A DNA stretch of 64,000 nucleotides from positions 305,414 to 369,413 of the forward strand of contig NZ_BMWE01000008.1 of assembly GCF_014651075.1 (NCBI RefSeq), given 5' to 3'. Numbering within the stretch: the first letter of the stretch is position 1; each line of letters starts with the position of its first letter. The DNA is from Streptomyces djakartensis (GTDB lineage Bacteria > Actinomycetota > Actinomycetes > Streptomycetales > Streptomycetaceae). The notes below the pieces were generated by a model, which ran no database searches, was not told the origin of the DNA, and was given only the letters and a program-made list of their open reading frames with translations. The position numbers and the translations under genes are program-made. Shown in pieces: positions 9,086 to 17,299 of this stretch.

Positions 9086-10278
9086 CGGCGATGACCTCCC
9101 TGGAGGCAGCCCGGGAACTCCTGCGCGAGTTCCCGGTCGCCGACGGGCACAACGACCTGCCCTGGGCACTGCGCGAACAGGTCCGCTACGACCTCGACGC
9201 CCGTGACGTCGCCACCGACCAGAGCGCCCACCTGCACACCGACATCCCGCGGCTGCGCGCGGGCGGCGTCGGCGCGCAGTACTGGTCGGTGTACGTCCGC
9301 ACGGACTCGCCCGACCCGGTCGCGGCCACCCTCGAACAGGTCGACTGCGTACGGCAGTTGCTGGCCCGGTACCCGGAGCACCTGCGGCCCGCGCTGACCG
9401 CCGCCGACCTGGAGGCCGCGCGCCGGGAGGGGCGGATCGCCTCCCTCATGGGCGCGGAGGGCGGCCACTCCATCGCCAACTCGCTGGGCACCCTGCGCGG
9501 CCTGTACGGGCTCGGTGTGCGCTACCTCACGCTCACCCACAACGACAACGTGGACTGGGCGGACTCCGCGACCGACCAGCCCAGGGCCGGCGGCCTCACC
9601 GCGTTCGGCCGTGAGGTCGTACGGGAGATGAACCGGCTCGGCATGCTCGTCGACCTCTCCCACGTGGCGGCGACGACCATGCGCGACGCGCTCGACACGA
9701 GCACCGCCCCGGTGATCTTCTCGCACTCCTCCGCGCGAGCCGTGTGCGACCACCCGCGCAACGTCCCGGACGACGTCCTGGAGCGCCTGCCCGCCAACGG
9801 CGGCATCGCGATGGTCACCTTCGTACCGAAGTTCGTGCTCCAGGCGGCCGTGGACTGGACGGCCGCGGCCGACGAGAACATGCGCGCCCACGGCTTCCAC
9901 CACCTCGACACCACCCCGGAGGCCATGAAGGTCCACCGCGCCTTCGAGGAGCGCCACCCCCGCCCGGTCGCCACCGTGTCGACGGTCGCCGACCACCTGG
10001 ACCACATGCGGGAGGCCGCAGGCGTCGACCACCTCGGCATCGGCGGCGACTACGACGGCACGGCCTTCACCCCCGACGGCCTGGACGACGTCTCCGGCTA
10101 CCCGAACCTGGTCGCCGAGCTCCTCGACCGCGGCTGGTCGAAGGCCGACCTGGCCAAGCTGACCTGGAAGAACGCGGTGCGGGTGCTGGACGCGGCCGAG
10201 GACGTGGCGCGCGGGCTTCAGGCCACGCGCCCGCCGTCCAACGCCACCATCGAGTCACTCGACGCACCGGCGGGCTGA
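9082..10278 (+). CDS. M19 (renal-type) zinc dipeptidase
   Basis: A 398-residue membrane-dipeptidase-family enzyme that should hydrolyse dipeptides with a binuclear zinc centre. All ligand motifs are present: HxD at H23/D25 (DGHNDLPWAL), the bridging Glu in MGAEGGHS, His in VDLSHVAA, His in FSHSSARA, and the GGDYDG segment. The GTG at 9082 overlaps the purE stop; an ATG at 9091 in frame is an equally possible start. There is no signal peptide, so it is probably cytosolic. It ends inside the convergent Old Yellow Enzyme gene. A degenerate paralogue lies at 11884. Confidence 0.92.
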   Translation: MTAMTSLEAARELLREFPVADGHNDLPWALREQVRYDLDARDVATDQSAHLHTDIPRLRAGGVGAQYWSVYVRTDSPDPVAATLEQVDCVRQLLARYPEHLRPALTAADLEAARREGRIASLMGAEGGHSIANSLGTLRGLYGLGVRYLTLTHNDNVDWADSATDQPRAGGLTAFGREVVREMNRLGMLVDLSHVAATTMRDALDTSTAPVIFSHSSARAVCDHPRNVPDDVLERLPANGGIAMVTFVPKFVLQAAVDWTAAADENMRAHGFHHLDTTPEAMKVHRAFEERHPRPVATVSTVADHLDHMREAAGVDHLGIGGDYDGTAFTPDGLDDVSGYPNLVAELLDRGWSKADLAKLTWKNAVRVLDAAEDVARGLQATRPPSNATIESLDAPAG

Positions 10279-11360
10279 GCGTCGAGGGCGGGGTAGTCCG
10301 TGTAGCCGGTCGCCCCGCCCACGTACATGAAGTACCGGTCGCGCATCTCGTTGAGCGGCGCCCCGAGCCGCAGCCGCGTCACCAGGTCCGGGTTGGCGAG
10401 GAAGGGCCGGCCGAGGGCGATCAGATCGGCCCCGGCGGCCAGCAGCGCCTCCGACGCCCGGTGCACACCCTCCGTGGAGATCTTCTTCAGCACCGGGTTG
10501 GCGACGATCACCCCGGACCATCCGGTGCGCAGCTTCCGGAACACCGGCGTGTCCGGGTCGGCGTACCCCACGTGCAGATAGGCCAGGCCCAGCCCGTCGA
10601 GCCGCTCGGCGAGCGCCGGGTAGAGCTCTTCCGTCTCGCCCTCCGTGATGCCGTTCACGGTGTTGCCGGGGGAGACCCTCAGCCCCACCCGCCCGGCGCC
10701 GATCCCGGCGGCCACGGCTTCGGTCACCTCGGCCGCGAACCGGATCCGGGCGGTGACCGAACCGCCGTACCCGTCGGTGCGGAGGTTGGTGTTCCGGGCG
10801 AGGAACTGGTGCAGCAGATGACCGTTGGCGGAGTGCACCTCCACCCCCTCGAACCCGGCGCCGACCGCGTTCCGGGCGGCCTTCGCGAAATCGGCGACGG
10901 TCGTGCGGATGTCCTCGGCGGTCATCTCCCTCGGCACCGGGGCCGGCTGGTGCCCCTGCGGCGTGAAGATCGTCTCGGGGAGCGGGACGGGCGAGGGCGC
11001 GACCGGGGTCAGACCGCTGGTCGAGGGATGGCCGACCCGGCCGCCGTGCTGGAGCTGGAGGAACATCCGGCCACCCGCGTCCCGCACCGCGTCCGTGACC
11101 TGCCGCCAGCCGGCCACATGCGCCGGGCTGTGGATGGCGGTGATGTTCGGATACGTCTGCCCGACCGCGTTCGGCGTCGCGGCCTCGGCGATGATCAGCC
11201 CGGCCGAGGCACGCTGGGCGTAGTAGGTGGCCATGAGCGGGGTCGGAGTGCCGTCAGCCTCGGCCCGGTTGCGCGTCAGGGGCGCCATCACCAGACGGTT
11301 GGGCAGGTCAAGGCCCGGCAGGCGAGCCGGTTCGAAGAGAGCTGTCGTGTGCTGCGTCAT
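10218..11360 (-). CDS. Old Yellow Enzyme family ene-reductase (NemA/alkene reductase type)
   Basis: A 380-residue FMN-dependent TIM-barrel oxidoreductase that reduces activated C=C bonds. N-terminal LPNRLVMAPLTRNRA, the substrate-binding pair in VEVHSANGHLLHQF and the downstream TDGYGGS are diagnostic. C-terminal ALGRPFLANPDL is the phosphate-binding end. It is divergent from a MerR gene, suggesting induction by electrophiles. Its last 61 bp overlap the end of the convergent dipeptidase. A TAGCGT box on the minus strand at 11372-11367 would start transcription essentially at the ATG, so the mRNA may be leaderless. Confidence 0.93.
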   Translation of the reverse strand: MTQHTTALFEPARLPGLDLPNRLVMAPLTRNRAEADGTPTPLMATYYAQRASAGLIIAEAATPNAVGQTYPNITAIHSPAHVAGWRQVTDAVRDAGGRMFLQLQHGGRVGHPSTSGLTPVAPSPVPLPETIFTPQGHQPAPVPREMTAEDIRTTVADFAKAARNAVGAGFEGVEVHSANGHLLHQFLARNTNLRTDGYGGSVTARIRFAAEVTEAVAAGIGAGRVGLRVSPGNTVNGITEGETEELYPALAERLDGLGLAYLHVGYADPDTPVFRKLRTGWSGVIVANPVLKKISTEGVHRASEALLAAGADLIALGRPFLANPDLVTRLRLGAPLNEMRDRYFMYVGGATGYTDYPALDAQPAGASSDSMVALDGGRVA

Positions 11361-11374
11361 GCCCGTACGCTAGA

Positions 11375-11400
11375 ACTTGACACCAATGTCAGATTCAAGT
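11375..11400. promoter_or_regulatory. nested dyads in the OYE/MerR divergent promoter
   Basis: Two nested perfect inverted repeats: acttga/tcaagt (11375-11380 and 11395-11400) enclose tgaca-ccaa-tgtca (11378-11391). A consensus TTGACA -35 lies at 11377-11382 on the plus strand. MerR-family regulators bind such dyads between -35 and -10 elements, so this is the likely operator for the adjacent regulator. Confidence 0.65.
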
Positions 11401-11413
11401 CCGGGAGCGGGAC

Positions 11414-11773
11414 GTGCGGATCGGTGAACTGGCCCGGCGCACCAATGTGAGCGAGCGGTCGCTGCGCTACTACGAGAAGCAGGGGATGCTCGCGGCCCGG
11501 CGGACACCCGGCGGGCACCGGGAATACCCCGAGGCCGCCGTGGACCGCGTGATCAGGATCCAGGAACTGTTCGCGGCGGGACTGTGCAGCGAGAAGATCG
11601 TCCAGCTGCTGCCGTGCATGCGGGACACCGACGGCGGCCCTTCGGCCCGTGCCACGCCCAACCTGGTGGCCGACCTCACCGCCGAGCGTGCCCGCATCGA
11701 CCGGATGATCGCCGACCTCGTCCGCACCAGAGACACGCTGGACGAAGTGATCGAGGCAGCCCGGCTGCCCTGA
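11414..11773 (+). CDS. MerR-family transcriptional regulator
   Basis: A 119-residue regulator with the MerR N-terminal winged helix (RIGELARRTNVSERSLRYYE, residues 2-21) and wing residues GGHREY. A short dimerisation helix follows. Two cysteines occur (LCSEK, LLPCM), spaced unlike the metal-binding loops of MerR or CueR; they might sense thiol-reactive compounds, but that is inference. It is divergent from the ene-reductase and probably controls it. The GTG start follows gggagcggg. The end lies 110 bp before the degenerate M19 gene. Confidence 0.9.
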   Translation: MRIGELARRTNVSERSLRYYEKQGMLAARRTPGGHREYPEAAVDRVIRIQELFAAGLCSEKIVQLLPCMRDTDGGPSARATPNLVADLTAERARIDRMIADLVRTRDTLDEVIEAARLP

Positions 11774-11883
11774 GGGCCCGTCCGCATGAGGGAGGCCGTA
11801 CTCCGAACGCCCCGCTCACCAGGAACGGCACCGCTGCCGTGTGCGACGGTGACCGTACTGCACGAGGACCGTACGGAGCCGCC

Positions 11884-13017
11884 ATGGCAGACCTCCAGCA
11901 CGACCTGCGCCCCATCGCCGCGATCGACGATCTCGACGACCTGGCGGAGCCGTACCCCGACGAGCGTGTCACCGCGGCACCGTCCTACGAGCCCGTCCCC
12001 GACCCGGACGACGCACCGCTGACCCGGGCCCACGCCATCCTCGCCGCCCACCCCGTCGCCGACGGCTACAACGGACTGCCCTGGGCGCTGAGGCGGCTGT
12101 CCTGTTACGACCTGGAGCTCGGCGAGAGGACCGTCGAAACCGACGTGCCCCGCCTGCGTGGCGGGCACGTGGGCGCGCTGTTCTGGTCCCTGCACCTGCC
12201 CGAGGGGTTCGACGGCGACCGGGCCGTCGGCGCCACCCTGGAGCAGCTGGACCGGGCCGTGAACATCGCCCGGACCTGCGACGAGGGTCTGCGGCTCACC
12301 GTCACGGCCGGGCAGGTCGCGGACGCGCGCAACCGGGGCCGGGTCGCCGTACTCCTCGGACCCGCCGGAGCCCCGGCCCTCGGCGACTCGCTGGGCATCC
12401 TGCGCCAGCTGCACCTCCTCGGCCTGCGCGCGCTGACCCTGACCGGCGTCTCCTGGGCGAGCGACGCGGGGCTGACCCGGTTCGGCGAGGAGGTGGTGCG
12501 CGAGATGAACCGGCTCGGTGTGATCGCGGACCTCTCGGGTGCGTCCGAGCAGACCCTGCGCCGCGTGCTGAGCCTCTCCCGGGCACCCGTGCTGTGCGGC
12601 CGCTCCGCCGCCCGCGCCCTCCGGCCCCACCCAGTCAACCTCTCCGACGACCTGCTCGCGGAGCTGGGCGCGGCCAAGGGACTGTGCCTGGTGCCGCTGA
12701 GCGCCGAGCAGACCGGCCCGAGCGTCCGCGACGTCGCCGACCACCTCGACCACGTCCGCGCCGTGGCCGGAGCGCAGTGCGTCGGCCTGTCCGGCACCTA
12801 CGACTCCGGCTCGGCCCACCCGCAGGAGCTTGTGGACGCCTCCTGCTATCCGCGGCTGATCGCCGAGCTGCTGCGGCGCGGCTGGGAGGAGTCCGACGTG
12901 GCGCTCCTGACGTGGGGCAACATGCAGCGTGTGCTGCGCGGGGCCGACTTCACCGCACGAGCGGTCCAGCAGCGGCGCGAGCCCTCCACGGCGACGATCT
13001 CCGAGCTGGACGCGTAA
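11884..13017 (+). CDS. M19 dipeptidase homologue lacking zinc ligands (probable pseudoenzyme)
   Basis: A 377-residue paralogue of the dipeptidase at 9082, aligning along its length after a 45-residue acidic N-terminal extension. Every metal motif is altered: HND becomes Y62-N-G64 (DGYNGLPWAL), GAEGGHS becomes GPAGAPA, DLSH becomes DLSG, FSHSS becomes CGRSA, and GGDYDG becomes SGTYDS. The fold-defining residues between these sites remain (for example TRFGEEVVREMNRLGVIADL), the frame is intact over 1.1 kb and codon use is normal, so it is under selection but unlikely to be a zinc peptidase. The start is ATG at 11884; alternative upstream starts look non-coding. The role is unknown, perhaps structural or regulatory. 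Confidence 0.85.
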   Translation: MADLQHDLRPIAAIDDLDDLAEPYPDERVTAAPSYEPVPDPDDAPLTRAHAILAAHPVADGYNGLPWALRRLSCYDLELGERTVETDVPRLRGGHVGALFWSLHLPEGFDGDRAVGATLEQLDRAVNIARTCDEGLRLTVTAGQVADARNRGRVAVLLGPAGAPALGDSLGILRQLHLLGLRALTLTGVSWASDAGLTRFGEEVVREMNRLGVIADLSGASEQTLRRVLSLSRAPVLCGRSAARALRPHPVNLSDDLLAELGAAKGLCLVPLSAEQTGPSVRDVADHLDHVRAVAGAQCVGLSGTYDSGSAHPQELVDASCYPRLIAELLRRGWEESDVALLTWGNMQRVLRGADFTARAVQQRREPSTATISELDA

Positions 13018-13058
13018 CGGGCCCGCCCCGGCAGGGGCCCCCGGACGGGCCCCGCCGG

Positions 13059-13451
13059 TCAGCCGTGTTCGATCCGGCACAGGCAGAACGGATGCCCCGC
13101 CGGATCCGCGTACACCCGGAAGTCCTTCTTCTCGTAGTCCTCCTTGTCCAGCACCCGTGCCCCCAGCGCCAGCACCCGCTCCTCGGCCGCGTCGATCTCC
13201 TCCCAGGTCGACCCGCCGTCGAAGTCCAGGTGGCACTGCTGGGCGTTCCGGTCGGCCCGCGGCCACTCCGGCGGGGTGTACCCCGGGGAGCGCTGGAAAG
13301 CGACCCGCGGCCCGTCCGGGACACGCAGCACCACCCAGTCGGGGTCGTCGTCCTCCGGCGTACCGCCCCCGACCTGCGCGTAGAAGCGGGCCAGCTCGCG
13401 CGGGTCGGGGCAGTCGAGGACCACGGAACGGAAACGTGCCACGGCGGACAT
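13059..13451 (-). CDS. VOC/glyoxalase-like domain protein
   Basis: A 130-residue protein of the vicinal oxygen chelate (glyoxalase/bleomycin-resistance) superfamily, in the two-beta-alpha-beta-beta-beta arrangement. It begins with RFRSVVLDCPDPRELARFYA and ends with FRVYADPAGHPFCL, the typical 'DPDGHxF' close of actinobacterial VOC proteins. The start is ATG at 13451. It lies 14 bp downstream of a close paralogue in the same direction, a tandem duplication that is probably co-transcribed. The substrate is unknown. Confidence 0.85.
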   Translation of the reverse strand: MSAVARFRSVVLDCPDPRELARFYAQVGGGTPEDDDPDWVVLRVPDGPRVAFQRSPGYTPPEWPRADRNAQQCHLDFDGGSTWEEIDAAEERVLALGARVLDKEDYEKKDFRVYADPAGHPFCLCRIEHG

Positions 13452-13465
13452 GGGGCCTCCGGTTG

Positions 13466-13837
13466 TCAGCTGGCGCAGAGGCAGAACGGGTGCCCGGCCG
13501 GGTCGGCGTAAACCCGGAAGCTCCGCTCCCGGTCCTCGGCGTCCAGCACCGTCGCGCCCAGCGCCAGCACACCCTTCTCGGCCGCGTCCAGGTCCTCCAC
13601 GTCCAGGTCGAGATGGAACTGCTGCGAGTGCTCGGGCGACGGCCACCGCGGCGGCACGTACCCGGGGGCGGCCTGGAACGCCAGCGCCGGTCCGCCCGGC
13701 ACCCTCAGGTCGATCCACCGGTCCTCGCCGTCGCTCTCCACCGTCGGCGTGCCGCCGAGCACCTCGGCGTAGAACGCGGCCAGTGCCTGCGGGTCGGGAC
13801 AGTCCAGGACGACGACACCCAGCTTGGCGAGAGCCAT
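13466..13837 (-). CDS. VOC/glyoxalase-like domain protein (tandem paralogue)
   Basis: A 123-residue VOC-superfamily protein, clearly paralogous to the next gene: VVVLDCPDPQALAAFYAEV near the N-terminus, APGYVPPRWPSPEHSQQFHL in the middle, RVYADPAGHPFCLC at the end. The ATG at 13837 is preceded by AGGAGG. It is divergent from the CGNR regulator, with a possible operator in the 116-bp gap. The enzyme activity cannot be assigned. Confidence 0.85.
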   Translation of the reverse strand: MALAKLGVVVLDCPDPQALAAFYAEVLGGTPTVESDGEDRWIDLRVPGGPALAFQAAPGYVPPRWPSPEHSQQFHLDLDVEDLDAAEKGVLALGATVLDAEDRERSFRVYADPAGHPFCLCAS

Positions 13838-13882
13838 GACTTCCTCCTCGAAACCACTGTTACCTTCATGGGCGGTCAACCG

Positions 13883-13893
13883 GTAACCGTTAC
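13883..13893. promoter_or_regulatory. gtaaccgttac palindrome in the VOC/CGNR promoter region
   Basis: An 11-bp perfect palindrome sits midway between the divergent VOC and CGNR genes. It is flanked by gttacc at 13859-13864 and ggtaac at 13913-13918, so three related half-sites are spaced through the promoter. This is a plausible binding site for the CGNR protein; no experiment is known to me. Confidence 0.4.
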
Positions 13894-13953
13894 TCCATGC
13901 TCCCCCATAGGGGGTAACCTCGCAAGGGAGTTCGCGAGAGGTACGGTCCAGCC

Positions 13954-14460
13954 ATGACGGAGAGATCGCCCGCGCCCGGCGGCCTGGCCCTGGTCCAGGC
14001 CCTGGTGAACACGCTGGACATCGAGTCGGGCGCCGACTCGCTGGACACGGCGGAGGGCCGGGCGCGCTTCGGCATCGCAGCGGACGAGACGGACCGGGTC
14101 CGGGCCCTGCGCGAGTCGCTCCGGGCGACCCTCCTCGCCCACGCCGGGCACCCGCCCCACCGCGAGGTTCCCCCGCTCGGCGACCTCCTGGCCGCCGCTC
14201 CCCTCGTCGTCACGGTCGACCCGGCGGACGGCTCGGCCGCCCTCACCCCCACCGACGCCCGCGGCCTCCACGCGCGTGTGGCCGCCGCCGTGGCCGAGGC
14301 GCTGGTCGCCGGCACCTGGATCCGCCTCAAGGCCTGCGAGGCCCCGGACTGCCATTGGGCCTACTACGACCGCAGCCCGGCAGGCCGCGGCCGCTGGTGC
14401 TCGATGCGGGTCTGCGGAGCCCGGGCGAAGATGCGCCGTTACCGGGCGAAAGGGGCGTGA
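13954..14460 (+). CDS. CGNR zinc-finger (ABATE domain) putative regulator
   Basis: A 168-residue protein with an N-terminal ABATE-type helical domain and a C-terminal CGNR-type zinc finger. Four cysteines, C128, C133, C149 and C154, form CxxxxC...CxxxC in KACEAPDCHWAYYDR and WCSMRVCG, followed by the basic tail RAKMRRYRAKG. Members of this family are regarded as stress-responsive DNA-binding proteins. It is divergent from the two VOC genes and likely regulates them. The start is ATG at 13954, and a strong terminator follows. Confidence 0.85.
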   Translation: MTERSPAPGGLALVQALVNTLDIESGADSLDTAEGRARFGIAADETDRVRALRESLRATLLAHAGHPPHREVPPLGDLLAAAPLVVTVDPADGSAALTPTDARGLHARVAAAVAEALVAGTWIRLKACEAPDCHWAYYDRSPAGRGRWCSMRVCGARAKMRRYRAKGA

Positions 14461-14499
14461 CCGCCCCGCAGGCCGGTCCGGTGAGGCAGAATGCAACAC

Positions 14500-14540
14500 G
14501 ACGCCGGTTCGGCCGACTGAGCCTCGGCCGAACCGGCGTC
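14500..14540. terminator. bidirectional terminator with 17-bp perfect stem
   Basis: gacgccggttcggccga at 14500-14516 pairs perfectly with 14524-14540 across a 7-base loop. It lies between the convergent CGNR and UDP-glucose dehydrogenase genes. Confidence 0.9.
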
Positions 14541-14562
14541 ACCTGTCCGACCGGCCGGACGC

Positions 14563-15906
14563 TCAGGCCCTGGGGCGGCCCATCGCCCGGTACGTCCAGC
14601 CGGCCTTGCGCCAGCGCTCCGGGTCGAGGGCGTTGCGGCCGTCGAGGATGACACGGGCCGCCGCGACCTCGCCGAGAGCCTCCTCGTCCAGCTCCCGGAA
14701 CTCCCGCCACTCCGTCAGGTGCAGCACGATGTCGGCGCCGCGCACGGCCTCCAGCGCCGAGTCGGCGTAGCCGAGCGTCGGGAAGACGCTGCGGGCGTTC
14801 TCCATGCCCTTCGGGTCGTAGACCGTGACCTGGCCGCCCTGGAGGTGGATCTGCCCGGCGACGTTCAGCGCGGGCGAGTCCCGCACGTCGTCCGAGTCCG
14901 GCTTGAAGGTCGCGCCCAGTACCGCCACCCGCTTGCCCAGGAACGGTCCGCCGCCCAGCGCCTCCCGGGCCAGCTCCACCATCTGCCCGCGCTGGCGCAT
15001 GTTGATCGAGTCGATCTCCCGCAGGAAGGTCAGCGCCTGGTCCGCGCCCAGCTCACCGGCGCGCGCCATGAACGCCCGGATGTCCTTCGGCAGGCAGCCA
15101 CCGCCGAAGCCGATCCCGGCCCGCAGGAACTTCCTTCCGATCCGGTCGTCGTAACCGATGGCCTCCGCCAGCTTCGCGACGTCACCGCCCGCGGCCTCGC
15201 ACACCTCCGCCATCGCGTTGATGAAGGAGATCTTCGTGGCGAGGAAGGAGTTCGCGGACGTCTTCACCAGCTCCGCCGTCGGGAAGTCCGTCACCACGAA
15301 CGGCGACCCCTCGGCGATCGGCGTGGCGTACACCTCCCGCAGCAGCTTCTCGGCCCGCTCACTGCGCACACCCACCACCAGCCGGTCCGGGTGCAGCGTG
15401 TCGTCGACGGCGAAGCCCTCGCGCAGGAACTCCGGGTTCCAGGCCAGTTCGGCGTCCTCCCCGGCGGGCGCGTGCGCGGCCAGGTAGTTCGCGAGGCGGT
15501 CCGCGGAACCCACCGGCACGGTCGACTTGCCCACGACCAGCGCCGGACCGTGCAGATGCGGCGCGAGGGAGGCGATCGCGGAGTCGACGTAGCTCATGTC
15601 ACACGCGTACTCGCCGTGCCGCTGCGGGGTGTTCACACAGACGAAGTGGACATCGCCGAACGCGCCGATCTCCGCCCAGTCCTGCGTGAAGCGAAGCCGT
15701 CCGCTGGAGCCCTCGATGCCGGCGACGTGCCGGCGCAGCAGCTCCTCAAGACCCGGCTCGTACATGGGGGCCTCGCCCCGCTCCAGCTTCTCGATCTTCT
15801 CGCGCACCACGTCGAGAGCGAGCACCTCGAAGCCCAGTTCGGCCATGGCCGCCGCGTGTGTCGCGCCGAGATAACCGGTGCCGATCACGGTGATCTTCAG
15901 GGCCAT
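14563..15906 (-). CDS. ugd: UDP-glucose 6-dehydrogenase
   Basis: A 447-residue NAD-dependent enzyme that oxidises UDP-glucose to UDP-glucuronate, a precursor for acidic wall or capsular polymers. It has the Rossmann motif ITVIGTGYLGATHAAAMAE, the central segment with SFLATKISFINAMAE, the catalytic C271 in GIGFGGGCLPKDI, and the C-terminal domain TFKPDSDDVRDSPAL. Length and motifs are standard. The related UDP-ManNAc dehydrogenases share this fold, but the motifs fit UGD better. The ATG at 15906 is followed upstream by a 189-bp gap shared with the divergent acyl-CoA dehydrogenase. Confidence 0.93.
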   Translation of the reverse strand: MALKITVIGTGYLGATHAAAMAELGFEVLALDVVREKIEKLERGEAPMYEPGLEELLRRHVAGIEGSSGRLRFTQDWAEIGAFGDVHFVCVNTPQRHGEYACDMSYVDSAIASLAPHLHGPALVVGKSTVPVGSADRLANYLAAHAPAGEDAELAWNPEFLREGFAVDDTLHPDRLVVGVRSERAEKLLREVYATPIAEGSPFVVTDFPTAELVKTSANSFLATKISFINAMAEVCEAAGGDVAKLAEAIGYDDRIGRKFLRAGIGFGGGCLPKDIRAFMARAGELGADQALTFLREIDSINMRQRGQMVELAREALGGGPFLGKRVAVLGATFKPDSDDVRDSPALNVAGQIHLQGGQVTVYDPKGMENARSVFPTLGYADSALEAVRGADIVLHLTEWREFRELDEEALGEVAAARVILDGRNALDPERWRKAGWTYRAMGRPRA

Positions 15907-16095
15907 GGGTGCTCCAGGGGTCTACGGCATGCGGTGCGCGCCCGAGCATAGCCGGGGCTTGGTAGCGCGCTTCACCGGGCGACTTCTCGGCTGTCGTCTA
16001 GCTCACGTATCACTCGGCGGGGGCGACCCCATAAACTTTTGATTACTTAACGGTAGTTAGCGTCACCATCGCAGCGTTTTGGAGCGTGAGAGACC

Positions 16096-17253
16096 TTGGC
16101 CGGATCGGCTGACTTCGACCTGTACCGCCCGTCCGAGGAGCACGACATGCTCCGTGACGCCGTCCGCTCGCTGGCCGAGGCGAAGATCGCGCCGCACGCC
16201 GCCGCGGTGGACGAGGAGGCCCGCTTCCCGCACGAGGCGCTCCAGGCGCTGGTCGCGAACGACCTGCACGCCGTGCACGTACCCGAGGAGTACGGCGGCG
16301 CGGGCGCGGACGCGCTGGCGACCGTCATAGTCATCGAGGAGGTCGCCCGGGTCTGCGCCTCCTCCTCCCTCATCCCCGCGGTGAACAAGCTGGGTTCGCT
16401 CCCGGTGATCCTCTCCGGCTCGGAGGACCTGAAGAAGAAGTACATGACCCCGCTCGCCAAGGGCGAGGGCATGTTCTCCTACTGCCTCTCCGAGCCGGAC
16501 GCCGGCTCCGACGCCGCCGGCATGAAGACCAAGGCCGTCCGCGACGGCGACCACTACGTCCTCAACGGCGTGAAGCGCTGGATCACCAACGCCGGCGAGT
16601 CCGAGTACTACACGGTGATGGCGGTCACCGACCCCTCCAAGCGCTCCAAGGGCATCTCCGCCTTCGTCGTCGAGAAGTCCGACGAGGGCGTCTCCTTCGG
16701 CGCCCCCGAGAAGAAGCTCGGCATCAAGGGCTCCCCGACCCGCGAGGTCTACCTCGACAACGTCCGCATCCCCGCCGACCGCATGATCGGCGAGGAGGGC
16801 ACCGGCTTCGCCACGGCGATGAAGACCCTCGACCACACCCGTATCACCATCGCCGCCCAGGCCCTCGGCATCGCCCAGGGCGCCCTCGACTACGCCAAGG
16901 GCTACGTCCAGGAGCGCAAGCAGTTCGGCAAGCCGATCGCCGACTTCCAGGGCATCCAGTTCATGCTCGCCGACATGGCCATGAAGATCTCGGCCGCCCG
17001 CGCCCTGACCTACCAGGCCGCCGCCGCCTCCCAGCGCGTCGACGCCGACCTCACCTACCTGGGCGCCGCCGCCAAGTGCTTCGCCTCGGACGTGGCGATG
17101 GAGGTCACCACGGACGCGGTGCAGTTGCTCGGCGGGTACGGCTACACGCGGGACTACCCGGTGGAGCGGATGATGCGCGACGCGAAGATCACGCAGATCT
17201 ACGAGGGCACGAACCAGGTGCAGCGCATCGTCATGGCGAGGAACCTCCCCTAG
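16096..17253 (+). CDS. acyl-CoA dehydrogenase (FadE25-type)
   Basis: A 385-residue FAD-dependent acyl-CoA dehydrogenase. The flavin and substrate motifs YCLSEPDAGSDAAG and KRWITNAG, the ERKQFGKPIADFQ stretch, and the catalytic Glu (E370 in QIYEGTNQVQR) are intact. The TTG start at 16096 gives the N-terminus usual for Streptomyces orthologues, and ggag precedes it by about 11 bases. Its location near purE/purK parallels fadE25 in mycobacteria. It probably acts on short or branched acyl-CoAs; chain length is not readable. A terminator follows at 17271. Confidence 0.92.
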   Translation: MAGSADFDLYRPSEEHDMLRDAVRSLAEAKIAPHAAAVDEEARFPHEALQALVANDLHAVHVPEEYGGAGADALATVIVIEEVARVCASSSLIPAVNKLGSLPVILSGSEDLKKKYMTPLAKGEGMFSYCLSEPDAGSDAAGMKTKAVRDGDHYVLNGVKRWITNAGESEYYTVMAVTDPSKRSKGISAFVVEKSDEGVSFGAPEKKLGIKGSPTREVYLDNVRIPADRMIGEEGTGFATAMKTLDHTRITIAAQALGIAQGALDYAKGYVQERKQFGKPIADFQGIQFMLADMAMKISAARALTYQAAAASQRVDADLTYLGAAAKCFASDVAMEVTTDAVQLLGGYGYTRDYPVERMMRDAKITQIYEGTNQVQRIVMARNLP

Positions 17254-17270
17254 CCGTGATTCCGCACAAG

Positions 17271-17294
17271 GGCCCGTCGGGAAACTGACGGGCC
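17271..17294. terminator. intrinsic terminator
   Basis: ggcccgtc pairs with gacgggcc across an 8-base loop and is followed by a short T pair. It sits between convergent genes ending at 17253 and 17300. Confidence 0.8.
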
Positions 17295-17299
17295 TTCGC

